Of a DNA stretch of 64,000 nucleotides, positions 7,904 to 15,634 are shown piece by piece. Position numbers and translations under genes: made by a program. Source of the DNA: Clostridiales bacterium (GTDB lineage: Bacteria > Bacillota > Clostridia > Oscillospirales > Oscillospiraceae); assembly GCA_004553545.1 (NCBI GenBank), contig SFLD01000002.1, forward strand, positions 91,219 to 155,218, given 5' to 3'. The notes below the pieces were generated by a model that made no database searches, was not told the origin of the DNA, and saw only the letters and a program-made list of their open reading frames with translations. The stretch's first letter is position 1, and each line of letters starts with the position of its first letter.

Positions 7904-8851
7904 TCACCCTCCGATCTCGTTCATGTCCCGCGCCGTGTCGCTGCCCCCGGCGGCCAGATGGTGCCGCAGAGGCTTCGCCATGGCGCCCGCCAGGATGGCG
8001 GCTTCCAGCGCCTCCCCGTGGAGGCCCCGGAGGTTTCGCTCCGCCCGCCCGTGGAGGCAGGGGAGCAGGTGGCCGTCCGCCGTCACCCGGAGGCGGCGGC
8101 ACTGGGCGCAGAAATCGCAGCTCAGGGGGGAGATGAGGCCCACGGTGCCCTGGGCCCCCGGCAGCTGATAGTGGCGGGCCACGCCGCCGTCCCCCGGCAG
8201 GGGGCGGAGGGCCGGGAAGCGGTCCAGGATGACGCTCGCGGGCAGGAAGCGCTCCCCGCTCCAATGGACGCAGGGGCCCATGGGCATGAGCTCGATGAAG
8301 CGGACCTCCCAGGGGTGCTCCTCCGTCAGGCGGAGGAAGTCCCCGATCTCATCGTCGTTGACGCCGCCCATCAGGACGCAGTTGAGCTTTAAACGGTCAA
8401 AGTCCGCAGCTTCCGCTGCGGCGATGCCGTCCAGGGTGTCCTGGAGGTTTCCCCGACGGGTGAGGTAAGCGAATTTCTCCGGCTGGAGGGTATCCAGGCT
8501 GATGTTCAGCCGGGAGACCCCGGCGGCGCGGAGGGGGGCGGCAAAGGTCTTGAGCTGGGCGCCGTTGGTGGTGAGGCAGAGCTCCGAGAGGCCCGGCAGG
8601 GCGGAAAGGCTCCGGCAGAGGTCCAGCAGGCCCCGGCGCACCAGGGGCTCCCCCCCGGTGAGGCGGATCTTCCGGACGCCGAGAGCGACGGCGGCCCCGC
8701 CGATCTCCGCCAGCTCCTCGAGGGTCAGCATCTCGGCGTGGGAGCGCTTGGGGACGCCCGCCTCCTCCATGCAGTAGCGGCAGCGGAGGTCGCAGCGCTC
8801 GGTGACGGAGAGGCGCAGATAGTCGATGGTCCTGCCGAAGCTGTCCCGCAT
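7904..8851 (-). CDS. moaA: GTP 3',8-cyclase (radical SAM)
   Basis: A 315-residue MoaA. Cys20, Cys24 and Cys27 form the CX3CX2C radical-SAM cluster. A second three-cysteine cluster (CDFCAQC plus a cysteine about 14 residues later) should bind the [4Fe-4S] cluster that holds GTP. The C-terminus ends in Gly-Gly (MNEIGG), needed for activity in known MoaA. It is first gene of the operon moaA-moaC-MOSC-MoeA-like, under a strong promoter at 8895-8924. Confidence 0.96.
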   Translation of the reverse strand: MRDSFGRTIDYLRLSVTERCDLRCRYCMEEAGVPKRSHAEMLTLEELAEIGGAAVALGVRKIRLTGGEPLVRRGLLDLCRSLSALPGLSELCLTTNGAQLKTFAAPLRAAGVSRLNISLDTLQPEKFAYLTRRGNLQDTLDGIAAAEAADFDRLKLNCVLMGGVNDDEIGDFLRLTEEHPWEVRFIELMPMGPCVHWSGERFLPASVILDRFPALRPLPGDGGVARHYQLPGAQGTVGLISPLSCDFCAQCRRLRVTADGHLLPCLHGRAERNLRGLHGEALEAAILAGAMAKPLRHHLAAGGSDTARDMNEIGG

Positions 8852-8864
8852 GCCGTCGCCTCCC

Positions 8865-8886
8865 GTGATCCTCGAATGAGAATAAT
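8865..8886 (-). promoter_or_regulatory. Putative molybdenum-responsive operator at moaA
   Basis: On the minus strand ATTATTCTC, ATTC, GAGGATCAC matches the modA palindrome at 18 of 22 positions. It starts 8 bases downstream of the -10 and ends before the ribosome-binding site, a position suited to repression by roadblock. Confidence 0.6.
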
Positions 8887-8894
8887 GATAGAAT

Positions 8895-8924
8895 AGTATA
8901 GCACGGGAGTGCGGCGGAAGTCAA
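8895..8924 (-). promoter_or_regulatory. moaA promoter
   Basis: A -35 TTGACT (8919-8924) and -10 TATACT (8895-8900) are separated by 18 bp on the minus strand. Confidence 0.8.
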
Positions 8925-8965
8925 CGGAAACGCCGGAAAGGTCGACCTTTTTTGCGGCGGGAGGA

Positions 8966-8994
8966 TTGCGGAATCCCGCCGTTCGTGCTACACT
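8966..8994 (+). promoter_or_regulatory. yqeC promoter
   Basis: A -35-like TTGCGG (8966-8971) and -10 TACACT (8989-8994) with 17-bp spacing lie 36 bp before the yqeC start, divergent from moaA. Confidence 0.6.
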
Positions 8995-9029
8995 GTTCTA
9001 TTGAAAGAACAACGAGGGGAGGGACGGAT

Positions 9030-9701
9030 ATGCCGGCGGAGGCTTTGGGCGTCCGGAAGGGCGTCACGGCGGTGATCGGCGGCGGGGGGAAGACCACGCT
9101 GCTGCGGACGCTGGGGGAGGAGCTGGCCCGGAGCGGGGCCAGGGTGATCCTGGCCACCACCACGAAATTCCTGCCCTTCCCGGGGATCGAGACCGTCCCC
9201 GGCGGGGAGCGGGAGATCGCGGAGGCCCTGGGGCGGGCCCCCCTGGTCTGCGCCGCCGCGCCCTGGGGGGAGAGCGGCAAGCTGGCGGAGAGCCCGGTGC
9301 CCATGGCCCGCCTGGCGGCCCTGGCGGACTACGTTTTGGTGGAGGCCGACGGCTCGGCGGGCCTGCCCCTGAAGGCCCACGCCCCCCATGAGCCGGTGAT
9401 CCCCGCGGAGAGCGGGCGGGTCATCCTGGTGGTCGGAGCCTCCGGCTTTGGGAGGCCCGTCCGGGAGGCGGCCCACCGGCCGGGGCGCTACGCCCAATTG
9501 GCCGGGTGTGACATCGAGACGGCGGTGACGCCGGAGATCGCGGCCCGGGTCCTCCGGGCGGAGGGGCTGGGGGACCTGGTCCTTGCGAATCAGACGGAGA
9601 CGCCGGAGGCCCGGGAGATGGCCCGGAAGATGGCGGAAAGCCTTCCCCTCCCGGTCTGGGCCGGGAGCCTGCGGAGAGGAGAGATCGTATGCGTGTCGTG
9701 A
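9030..9701 (+). CDS. yqeC: Selenium-dependent hydroxylase accessory protein YqeC
   Basis: A 223-residue protein with a P-loop-like VIGGGGKTTLL at 15-25 and the family segment YVLVEADGSAGLPLKAHAPHEPVIP. YqeC occurs with YqeB and SelD in organisms that place a labile selenium ligand on molybdenum hydroxylases. A kinase or nucleotide-binding role is presumed but unproven. The ATG at 9030 follows GAGGGGAGGG; the longer in-frame start lacks a binding site. It overlaps yqeB by 13 bases. Confidence 0.87.
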   Translation: MPAEALGVRKGVTAVIGGGGKTTLLRTLGEELARSGARVILATTTKFLPFPGIETVPGGEREIAEALGRAPLVCAAAPWGESGKLAESPVPMARLAALADYVLVEADGSAGLPLKAHAPHEPVIPAESGRVILVVGASGFGRPVREAAHRPGRYAQLAGCDIETAVTPEIAARVLRAEGLGDLVLANQTETPEAREMARKMAESLPLPVWAGSLRRGEIVCVS

Positions 9702-10525
9702 TCCGGGGAGCTGGGGACCTGGCCAGCGGGGTGGCCCTGCGGCTGTGGCGCGCCGGCATGGACGTGGTGCTGCTGGATGTGGAAAAACCCACCGCCATCC
9801 GGCGGACGGTGGCCTTCTCCGAGGCCATCGTCCACGGGGTGCAACGCGTGGAGGATGTGACGGCGCGGCTTGCCACCGCGGAAACCGCGGAGGAGACCCT
9901 GGCGGCGGGATATATCCCGGTGCTGGTGGACCCGGAGGGACGGAGCGTCCCGAAGCTGAAGCCCGACGCCCTGGTGGACGCCATCCTGGCGAAGCGGAAC
10001 CTGGGGACTGAAATCCGCGACGCGCCGGTGGTCATCGGCGTGGGGCCGGGCTTCACCGCCGGGGTGGACTGCCACGCCGTGGTGGAGACCATGCGGGGCC
10101 ACAGCCTGGGGCGGGTCATCCGGGAGGGCTCGGCCATCCCCAATACCGGCATCCCGGGGCTTATCGGGGGCTTTGCCGGGGAACGGGTGCTCCGTGCCCC
10201 GGCGGCGGGGCTCTTCCACCCCCTGAGGGACATCGGCGACGCCGTGACGGAGGGGGAGATCCTGGCCACCGTGGAGGGAAAACCCATAATCGCCACCCTC
10301 ACGGGGACGCTGCGGGGCATCCTGCCGGAGGGGACGGAGGTCTCCCCCGGGATGAAGGCTGGGGACATCGACCCCCGCTGCCAGCGCTCCCACTGCTTCA
10401 CCGCCAGCGACAAGGCCCTGGCCGTGGGCGGCGGCGTGCTGGAAGCCATCCTCGCCCTGACGGGGGCGCTGAGGGAAACGGGTATCCGCCACACTGGCGG
10501 AGAAAGGGAGGAAGACCATGTCTGA
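9689..10525 (+). CDS. yqeB: Selenium-dependent molybdenum hydroxylase system protein YqeB (EF2563 family)
   Basis: A 278-residue protein. The N-terminus VVIRGAGDLASGVALRLWRAGMDVVLLD is a Rossmann-type GxGDLxxG motif. Later VIGVGPGFTAGVDCHAVVETMRGHSLGRVI is diagnostic for the family. It is a marker for selenium-dependent molybdenum hydroxylases, probably acting in maturation. It overlaps yqeC upstream and selD downstream (8 bases), so the three are one transcription unit. Confidence 0.9.
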   Translation: MRVVIRGAGDLASGVALRLWRAGMDVVLLDVEKPTAIRRTVAFSEAIVHGVQRVEDVTARLATAETAEETLAAGYIPVLVDPEGRSVPKLKPDALVDAILAKRNLGTEIRDAPVVIGVGPGFTAGVDCHAVVETMRGHSLGRVIREGSAIPNTGIPGLIGGFAGERVLRAPAAGLFHPLRDIGDAVTEGEILATVEGKPIIATLTGTLRGILPEGTEVSPGMKAGDIDPRCQRSHCFTASDKALAVGGGVLEAILALTGALRETGIRHTGGEREEDHV

Positions 10526-11558
10526 AAACCAGGTGAAACTCACGAAGCTTGCGAAGTGCGCCGGCTGCGGGGCCAAGGTGGGGGCCGGGGTGCTGTCCCA
10601 GCTCCTGGAGGGCATCCGGGTCCGCCAGGACCCGAGGCTGCTGGTGGGCTTTGACAAGAGCGACGACGCCAGCGTCTACCAGGTCACAGACGACCTGGCT
10701 CTGGTGCAGACGGTGGACTTCTTCCCGCCCATCGCGGATGATCCCTACCTCTTCGGGCAGATCGCCGCCACCAACGCCCTCAGCGATGTCTACGCCATGG
10801 GGGGCGAGCCGAAGCTGTGCCTGAACATCATGGCCATCCCGGCGGACATGCCCAAGGAGACGGTGCACCAGCTCCTGCGGGGCGGATACGACAAGGTCTA
10901 TGAGGCCGGGGCTCTCATCACCGGGGGCCACAGCATCCTGGACGAGGAGCCCAAGTACGGTCTCGCCGTCACGGGCTTCGTCCATCCGGAGAAGGTGCTG
11001 ACCAACGCCGGGGCCAGGGCCGGGGACGTGCTGTTCCTCACGAAGCCTCTCGGCATCGGCATCCTGACCACGGCCGCCAAGGCGGAGATGGCGCCTCCGG
11101 AGGCCATGGCTCTCGCCTACCGGCTGATGACCACTCTCAACAAGGCCGCAAGAGACGTGATGGTGAAGTACCGCGTCCACGCCTGCACGGATGTGACGGG
11201 CTTTGGCCTCCTGGGCCACGGGCTGGAGCTGGCCCAGGGCAGCGGCACGGAGCTGCACCTGGACGTGGACGGCATCGCCCTGATCCCGGAGGCGCTGGAC
11301 CTCGCCGCCATGGGCATCCTGCCGGAGGGGATGTACCGGAACCGGGCCTTCGCGGAGGAGAGCGTGGACCCCGGCGCGGTGGAGCTTGCCAGACAGGACA
11401 TGCTCTACGATCCCCAGACCTCCGGCGGCCTTCTGATGGCGGTGGACCCGGGGGACGCCGACGCTCTTTTCGCTGAACTGCGGGGCGCCGTCCCCGCCGC
11501 CCAGCGGATCGGGACGGTGGAGACATACCGGGGCGGGAAGCGGATCTTCCTGTACTGA
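10518..11558 (+). CDS. selD: Selenide, water dikinase
   Basis: A 346-residue SelD. The catalytic pair is visible as Cys17 and Lys20 in CAGCGAK, matching E. coli numbering; the codon for residue 17 is TGC, so this is a cysteine and not a selenocysteine form. The glycine-rich region and DVTGFGLLGHG are typical. It makes selenophosphate from selenide and ATP. Placed after yqeC-yqeB it presumably supplies selenium to molybdenum hydroxylases; no selA or selB is in the window, so a role in selenocysteine synthesis is open. Confidence 0.95.
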   Translation: MSENQVKLTKLAKCAGCGAKVGAGVLSQLLEGIRVRQDPRLLVGFDKSDDASVYQVTDDLALVQTVDFFPPIADDPYLFGQIAATNALSDVYAMGGEPKLCLNIMAIPADMPKETVHQLLRGGYDKVYEAGALITGGHSILDEEPKYGLAVTGFVHPEKVLTNAGARAGDVLFLTKPLGIGILTTAAKAEMAPPEAMALAYRLMTTLNKAARDVMVKYRVHACTDVTGFGLLGHGLELAQGSGTELHLDVDGIALIPEALDLAAMGILPEGMYRNRAFAEESVDPGAVELARQDMLYDPQTSGGLLMAVDPGDADALFAELRGAVPAAQRIGTVETYRGGKRIFLY

Positions 11559-11593
11559 GACGCCCGGAATGGGGCGGGAAAGGAGTCTTGAGC

Positions 11594-12073
11594 ATGGTTT
11601 TCTTTCTGGAATGCGTGGTGGCCTGCGTGCTCTTCACCGCCGCGCTGGAGGCCCTGGCCGCCAAGCGGCGGGAGGTCTTTGTCAACGACTATCCGCCCGT
11701 GGTGACGGAGAAGCTGCGGGCGCTGGGGATCGTGGCGGAGAAGCCGCCCGCGAGGAAGAGCGATATCATTCGCAAGCTCATCGCCGTGGTGGTCTTCGCC
11801 CTGGTCATTGCTCTGGCGCTGCGCCATTTCAACGGCATCACCACCTTCTCCCAGGCGGCGCTGACGGCATACCTCCTGTGGCTGGTGGTGGATTGGTACG
11901 ATTTCCTGGTGGTGGACATCCTGATGGCGCCCTTCGATAAGTTCTACCGTCTCGCGAAGGTGAGCCCGGTGGAGAAGTCTGCGGTTTGGTTCCACTGTAA
12001 GGCAAGCCTTCGGGGCATGGTCCTGGGCCTAGTCTTCGCCCCGCTGGTGGGGCTGATCGTATCGCTGCTGTGA
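11594..12073 (+). CDS. Four-helix membrane protein of unknown function
   Basis: A 159-residue protein with four hydrophobic segments: at the N-terminus, near 57-75, 85-110 and at the C-terminus. Basic and acidic residues lie between the first two. I do not recognise the family. The ATG at 11594 is 8 bases after an AGGAG; a TTG two codons earlier is less likely. It is last gene of the yqeC-yqeB-selD unit, 35 bp after selD and before a strong terminator. A link to selenium or molybdenum metabolism is guilt by association only. Confidence 0.75.
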   Translation: MVFFLECVVACVLFTAALEALAAKRREVFVNDYPPVVTEKLRALGIVAEKPPARKSDIIRKLIAVVVFALVIALALRHFNGITTFSQAALTAYLLWLVVDWYDFLVVDILMAPFDKFYRLAKVSPVEKSAVWFHCKASLRGMVLGLVFAPLVGLIVSLL

Positions 12074-12091
12074 GCCTTTCGTATCGCGAAA

Positions 12092-12123
12092 AAAGCGCCC
12101 CCGCCGGACGGCGGGGGCGCTTT
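12092..12123. terminator. Bidirectional terminator between selD unit and suf genes
   Basis: A perfect 14-bp stem (AAAGCGCCCCCGCC and complement, loop GGAC). Minus-strand transcripts of sufB get a run of six T; plus-strand transcripts get three. Confidence 0.85.
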
Positions 12124-12141
12124 CTGTCGGTTTCTCCGCGC

Positions 12142-13071
12142 TTACTCGGAGAGGAAGCCTTTGAGGATGCAGTCCTCGGCTTCCTCCTCGGTGAGACCCA
12201 GGGTCTCCAGCTTCAAAAGCTGGTCGCCCGCGATCTTGCCGATGGCGGCCTCGTGGATGAGCTGGGCCTCGGTGGAGTTGGCGGTGATGGCGGGGATGGA
12301 GCGGATGTTGGCCTGGTCCATGATGATAGAGTCGCACTGGACGTGGCCGAAGCACTGGGCGTTGCCCACCATCTGGGGGTAGAAGACCTGGGAGGAGGTG
12401 CCCTGGGCCACAGACCGGGAGATGACTCTCCCCTTGGCCCCCTCGCCGTTGAGCTCGATGACCATGTCGCTCTCGGCGTGCTGCTCCCCATGGGTCAGGA
12501 GGCGCTCGGTGACCACGGCCTCAGCCCCCTTGCCGCAGACGATCCTCGTCTTGCGGAGGGTGGAGTCGATGCCCCGGATCTGGGTGGTCTCCATGGTGAG
12601 GGAAGCGCCTTCCTCCAGGTAGACCACCGTCTCCGGGTTCATGATCCGGCCGCCGGTGCCGTCGCCCTCGCCGTAGTGCTTCTCGGTGTACTTCACGTGG
12701 GAGTTCTTCCCCACGTAGAAGGTGTGGAGGCCGTCGTGGCGGCTCTCCTCGCTACCGCAGTTGTGGATGCCGCAGCCGGCCACGATGTCCACATCGCAGT
12801 TCTCGCCGATGTAGAAATCGTTGTAGACCATCTCTTTGATGCCGGGCTTCGTGATGATGACGGGGATGTGGCACTGCTCGCCCTGCGTCCCGTCCTTCAC
12901 CCGGATGTCGATGCCGGACTTGCCGTCCGTCTTGCCGGTGATCTCGATATTTTCCGTGGACTGGCGGCCGTCACAGCCGCAGTCCTTGCGGATGTTGAAG
13001 GCCCCCACGGGCTTTCCGATGAGGTCCGCGATCTTTTCCAGCAGTTCGCGGTCCACCTGAGATTCCATCAT
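12142..13071 (-). CDS. SufB/SufD-type Fe-S scaffold, short form
   Basis: A 309-residue SufBD-domain protein, much shorter than classical SufB (about 460-490). Mid-protein VAGCGIHNCGS and an early CGCDG hold cysteines. The beta-helix region contains MNPETVVYLEEGASLTMETTQIRG, and HVQCDSIIMDQANIRSIPAITA is the C-terminal family motif. It pairs with SufC alone, with no sufD, sufS or sufU, matching the minimal SUF-like (SmsCB-type) two-gene system described in anaerobes. The ATG at 13071 overlaps the sufC stop (ATGA). Confidence 0.88.
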   Translation of the reverse strand: MMESQVDRELLEKIADLIGKPVGAFNIRKDCGCDGRQSTENIEITGKTDGKSGIDIRVKDGTQGEQCHIPVIITKPGIKEMVYNDFYIGENCDVDIVAGCGIHNCGSEESRHDGLHTFYVGKNSHVKYTEKHYGEGDGTGGRIMNPETVVYLEEGASLTMETTQIRGIDSTLRKTRIVCGKGAEAVVTERLLTHGEQHAESDMVIELNGEGAKGRVISRSVAQGTSSQVFYPQMVGNAQCFGHVQCDSIIMDQANIRSIPAITANSTEAQLIHEAAIGKIAGDQLLKLETLGLTEEEAEDCILKGFLSE

Positions 13072-13808
13072 GCGCCTTCGCCTCCTCTCGCCAGCACGGG
13101 ACATGCCCCCAGGGTGTCCGCCAGGATCTGGGGCAGGATGTCATTGGCGCTGCCCCGGTGGCGGATCTCGCCGCCGCCCACCACGACGACCTCGTCCGCC
13201 AGGGAAATGATACGCTCCTGGTGGGAGATGATGACCATGGTGGCCCGGCCCTGGTCGTGGATCTGCTGGAAGGTCTCCGTCAGTCGGGCGAAGCTCCAGA
13301 GGTCAATGCCGGCCTCGGGCTCGTCGAAGATCATGAGCTCGGCGTTCCGGGCCAGGAGGGTCGCGATCTCGATGCGCTTGACCTCGCCGCCGGAGAGGGA
13401 GACGTCCACCTCCCGGTCGAGATAATCGTTGGCGCAGAGGCCCACCCGGGTCAGGTACTGGCAGCACTGGTCCTTGCTGAGTTTGTCGTTGCCGCTGGCC
13501 AGGGTCAGCAGGCGCTTCACCGTGATGCCCTTGAAGCGGGGAGGCTGCTGGAAGCCGTAGCTGATGCCGAGCCGCGCCCGCTCGGTGATGGAGAGATTCG
13601 TGATGTCCTGGCCGTTCCAGAGGATCTGGCCGGAGGTGGGCTGGACCAGGCCCATGATGACCTTGGCCAGGGTGGTCTTGCCGCCGCCGTTGGGGCCGGT
13701 GAAGACCATGAGCTTATGGTCCGGCACCGTCAGGGAGACGCCCTTCAAAATATCCAGCGAGCCGCCCTCGTCCTGGACGGTGTAGCGGATGTCCTTCAGT
13801 TCCAGCAT
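13068..13808 (-). CDS. sufC: Fe-S assembly ATPase SufC
   Basis: A 246-residue ABC-family ATPase without membrane domain. It has Walker A GPNGGGKTT, the SufC-type signature LSGGEVKR, Walker B LMIFDEPEAGIDLW and switch histidine ISHQ. It energises the SufB scaffold for iron-sulfur cluster assembly. The start follows AAAGGAGG, and a promoter lies at 13865-13893. Confidence 0.94.
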   Translation of the reverse strand: MLELKDIRYTVQDEGGSLDILKGVSLTVPDHKLMVFTGPNGGGKTTLAKVIMGLVQPTSGQILWNGQDITNLSITERARLGISYGFQQPPRFKGITVKRLLTLASGNDKLSKDQCCQYLTRVGLCANDYLDREVDVSLSGGEVKRIEIATLLARNAELMIFDEPEAGIDLWSFARLTETFQQIHDQGRATMVIISHQERIISLADEVVVVGGGEIRHRGSANDILPQILADTLGACPVLARGGEGA

Positions 13809-13864
13809 GGTGTCTGAAACCTCCTTTTGCAGATGTGTGGCAGGGAAACTGTCATAACTTTGTC

Positions 13865-13893
13865 AGTCTAGCAGAGAAACGGGAAAAATGCAA
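13865..13893 (-). promoter_or_regulatory. sufC-sufB promoter
   Basis: On the minus strand, -35 TTGCAT (13888-13893) and -10 TAGACT (13865-13870) with 17-bp spacing, about 56 bp before the sufC start. No IscR- or SufR-like palindrome was recognised. Confidence 0.65.
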
Positions 13894-14040
13894 GGCATTC
13901 CACGAAAACCCGCCGGGTTGGAGGGATTTTTTGCTCCGTCCCGGCGGTGGCCCCCTTAGGATGCCCACCTTTCCCGGCTTCCCATCCGCACCCCGGCCCG
14001 CTTTCCGGCATAGGTTGGGAAAGGAAAGGAGCGGATGGCA

Positions 14041-14772
14041 ATGGACGATATGACATACGGGGGCTACGATTACCGGCAGAACCAGCGGCTTTGGCAGCGG
14101 GTGGCCCCCAGCATGGCCCCCTATCCGGAGAGCGCCTGGCCCCCGGCGGCGGGCGGCGGGATGGCGGGCGCCGCCGGGACGGGGATGGCTCCCGCGGCGG
14201 GAACGGCCCCCTCCGGCGGTGCGGCTCCCTCCGCCGGGACGGCGGGGACGGCCTCCGGCGCCGGGACCACCGGAGCGGACGCCGCCCTGGAGAGCCTGCC
14301 CGGCGCGGTGAGCGATCCCTGCTGCATGGGCTCCGCCGCCAGGGACGACCTCGCGGTGCTGGAGGGCTTCCGGGACCAGGAGGCGGCGGACCGGCGGTAC
14401 TACCAGGCCATGCTGCGCTTGGCTCCGGCGGCGGCGCGGCCCGCCCTCCGGGAGCTCATGGCCCGGAAGCAGGCCCACAGCCGGTATCTGGGGGCCCTGC
14501 TCTACCTCATCACCGGCCAGAGCCGTCCGGAGACCCTGGACTGCCAGCGAATCTATGTGGGCAATTGGTGTCCCGCCCTGCGCCAGCGCTACCATGAGGA
14601 GGCCTGCGCCGGCTTCAACTACCTGCGGGCGGCGGACGGCACCGCGGACCCCTGCCTCCAGAAGGCCTACCAGCGCCTCTCGGAGGAGAGCTACCAGCAG
14701 GCGGAGTGGGTGACGGGACTGCTGGAAAAGGCCCTGGGTTCCTCTTGCACCCGGCCGGGGATGGGTGTATAA
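14041..14772 (+). CDS. Ferritin-like domain protein with low-complexity N-terminus
   Basis: A 243-residue protein. Residues about 30-80 are almost only Ala, Gly, Pro, Thr and Ser. The C-terminal 150 residues form four probable helices with spaced Glu/His pairs (AVLEGFRDQEAADRRYY, RKQAHSRYL, YHEEACAGFNYL, LSEESYQQAEWVTGLL), the pattern of a ferritin-like diiron bundle. It may be a spore-coat or oxidative-stress protein; function is unassigned. The ATG at 14041 is 9 bases after AAAGGAG; the ATG at 14035 is too close to the site. Confidence 0.75.
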   Translation: MDDMTYGGYDYRQNQRLWQRVAPSMAPYPESAWPPAAGGGMAGAAGTGMAPAAGTAPSGGAAPSAGTAGTASGAGTTGADAALESLPGAVSDPCCMGSAARDDLAVLEGFRDQEAADRRYYQAMLRLAPAAARPALRELMARKQAHSRYLGALLYLITGQSRPETLDCQRIYVGNWCPALRQRYHEEACAGFNYLRAADGTADPCLQKAYQRLSEESYQQAEWVTGLLEKALGSSCTRPGMGV

Positions 14773-14823
14773 TGGCGAAAAACCGGGAGGGAGCGTCCCT
14801 CCCCACACCAAGGAGGTCAGCCC

Positions 14824-15418
14824 ATGGAGGCGAACATCACGAGAGAGCAGGCCCTGGCCCTGCTGAGAGAGTATAACGAGGAACCCTTCCACATCCAGCA
14901 CGCCCTGACGGTGGAAGGCGTGCTGCGCTGGTACGCCCGGGAGCTGGGCTGCGGCGCGGACGAGGAATTCTGGGCCCTGGCGGGGCTGCTGCACGACATC
15001 GATTTCGAGCGCTGGCCGGAGGAGCACTGCCGCAAGGCCCCGGAGCTGCTGGAAAAGGGCGGCTGCTCGCCGGAGCTGATCCACGCCGTCTGCTCCCACG
15101 GGTACGGCATCTGCTGCGACGTGGAGCCCGTCCACGAGATGGAGAAGGTCCTCTTCGCGGCGGATGAGCTGACGGGGCTCATCGGCGCGGCGGCCCGGAT
15201 GCGGCCCAGCAAGTCCGTCCAGGACATGGAGCTCTCCAGCCTGAAAAAGAAGTTCAAGGACAAGAAGTTTGCCGCTGGCTGCTCCCGGGACGTCATCCGC
15301 ACCGGCGCCGAGCGCCTTGGCTGGGAGCTGGACACCCTGCTGGAGCGGGACCATCGAGGCCATGCGCTCCTGCGAGGAGGGCATTCAGCAGGAGATGGCC
15401 CGGCTGGGCCTGGCATGA
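14824..15418 (+). pseudogene. HD-domain hydrolase with a probable +1 frameshift near the C-terminus
   Basis: The N-terminal 174 codons encode an HD-superfamily hydrolase (HIQHALTVEG, then LLHDIDFERWPEEH with His57-Asp58, and a later CSHGYG). At 15347-15349 the run GGG puts the frame into 100 codons of unrelated, low-quality sequence crossing a repeat. Removing one G restores TIEAMRSCEEGIQQEMARLGLA, a natural family C-terminus, with a stop at 15416-15418. The core domain is intact, so the protein may still work with an altered tail, or this is a sequencing error. A phosphohydrolase role on nucleotides is inferred from the fold. Confidence 0.75.
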
Positions 15419-15487
15419 GCCGTCCCGACCGGACACAGCCCCCGACCGTGACGGAGAGGGTGTCTGCCGCACCCGCAGGGGCGGACC

Positions 15488-15611
15488 TATGTGTCGTTTT
15501 CTGCGGAAGGGACCTGGATCGGTTTTCCCGGCGGCGTGCGCGGCGGGAAAGATCCCTCTCAGGCCGCACAAGTGTGAAAACAGGCCGCCCCATAGGGGCG
15601 GCCTGTTTTTG
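15488..15611 (-). repeat. Interspersed repeat element, copy B
   Basis: Read on the minus strand it has a GC palindrome, a CACAC stretch, TGAGAGG and then a TTTCCCGCCG...CCGCCGGGAAAA inverted repeat (15523-15550), the same order as copy A at 1851-1960. The core differs at 3 of 28 positions. It fills most of the space between the HD gene and ackA. Confidence 0.65.
15577..15609. terminator. Bidirectional terminator of ackA and the HD gene
   Basis: A perfect 15-bp stem (AAAACAGGCCGCCCC and complement, loop ATA) followed by T-runs on both strands. It doubles as the palindrome of repeat copy B. Confidence 0.85.
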
Positions 15612-15634
15612 CGCGCAGCCGGGCTGCGGATCTT

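Noticed and set aside
10560..10580. Selenocysteine form of SelD
   Set aside because: The catalytic position 17 is encoded by TGC and no in-frame TGA or SECIS-like hairpin was seen.
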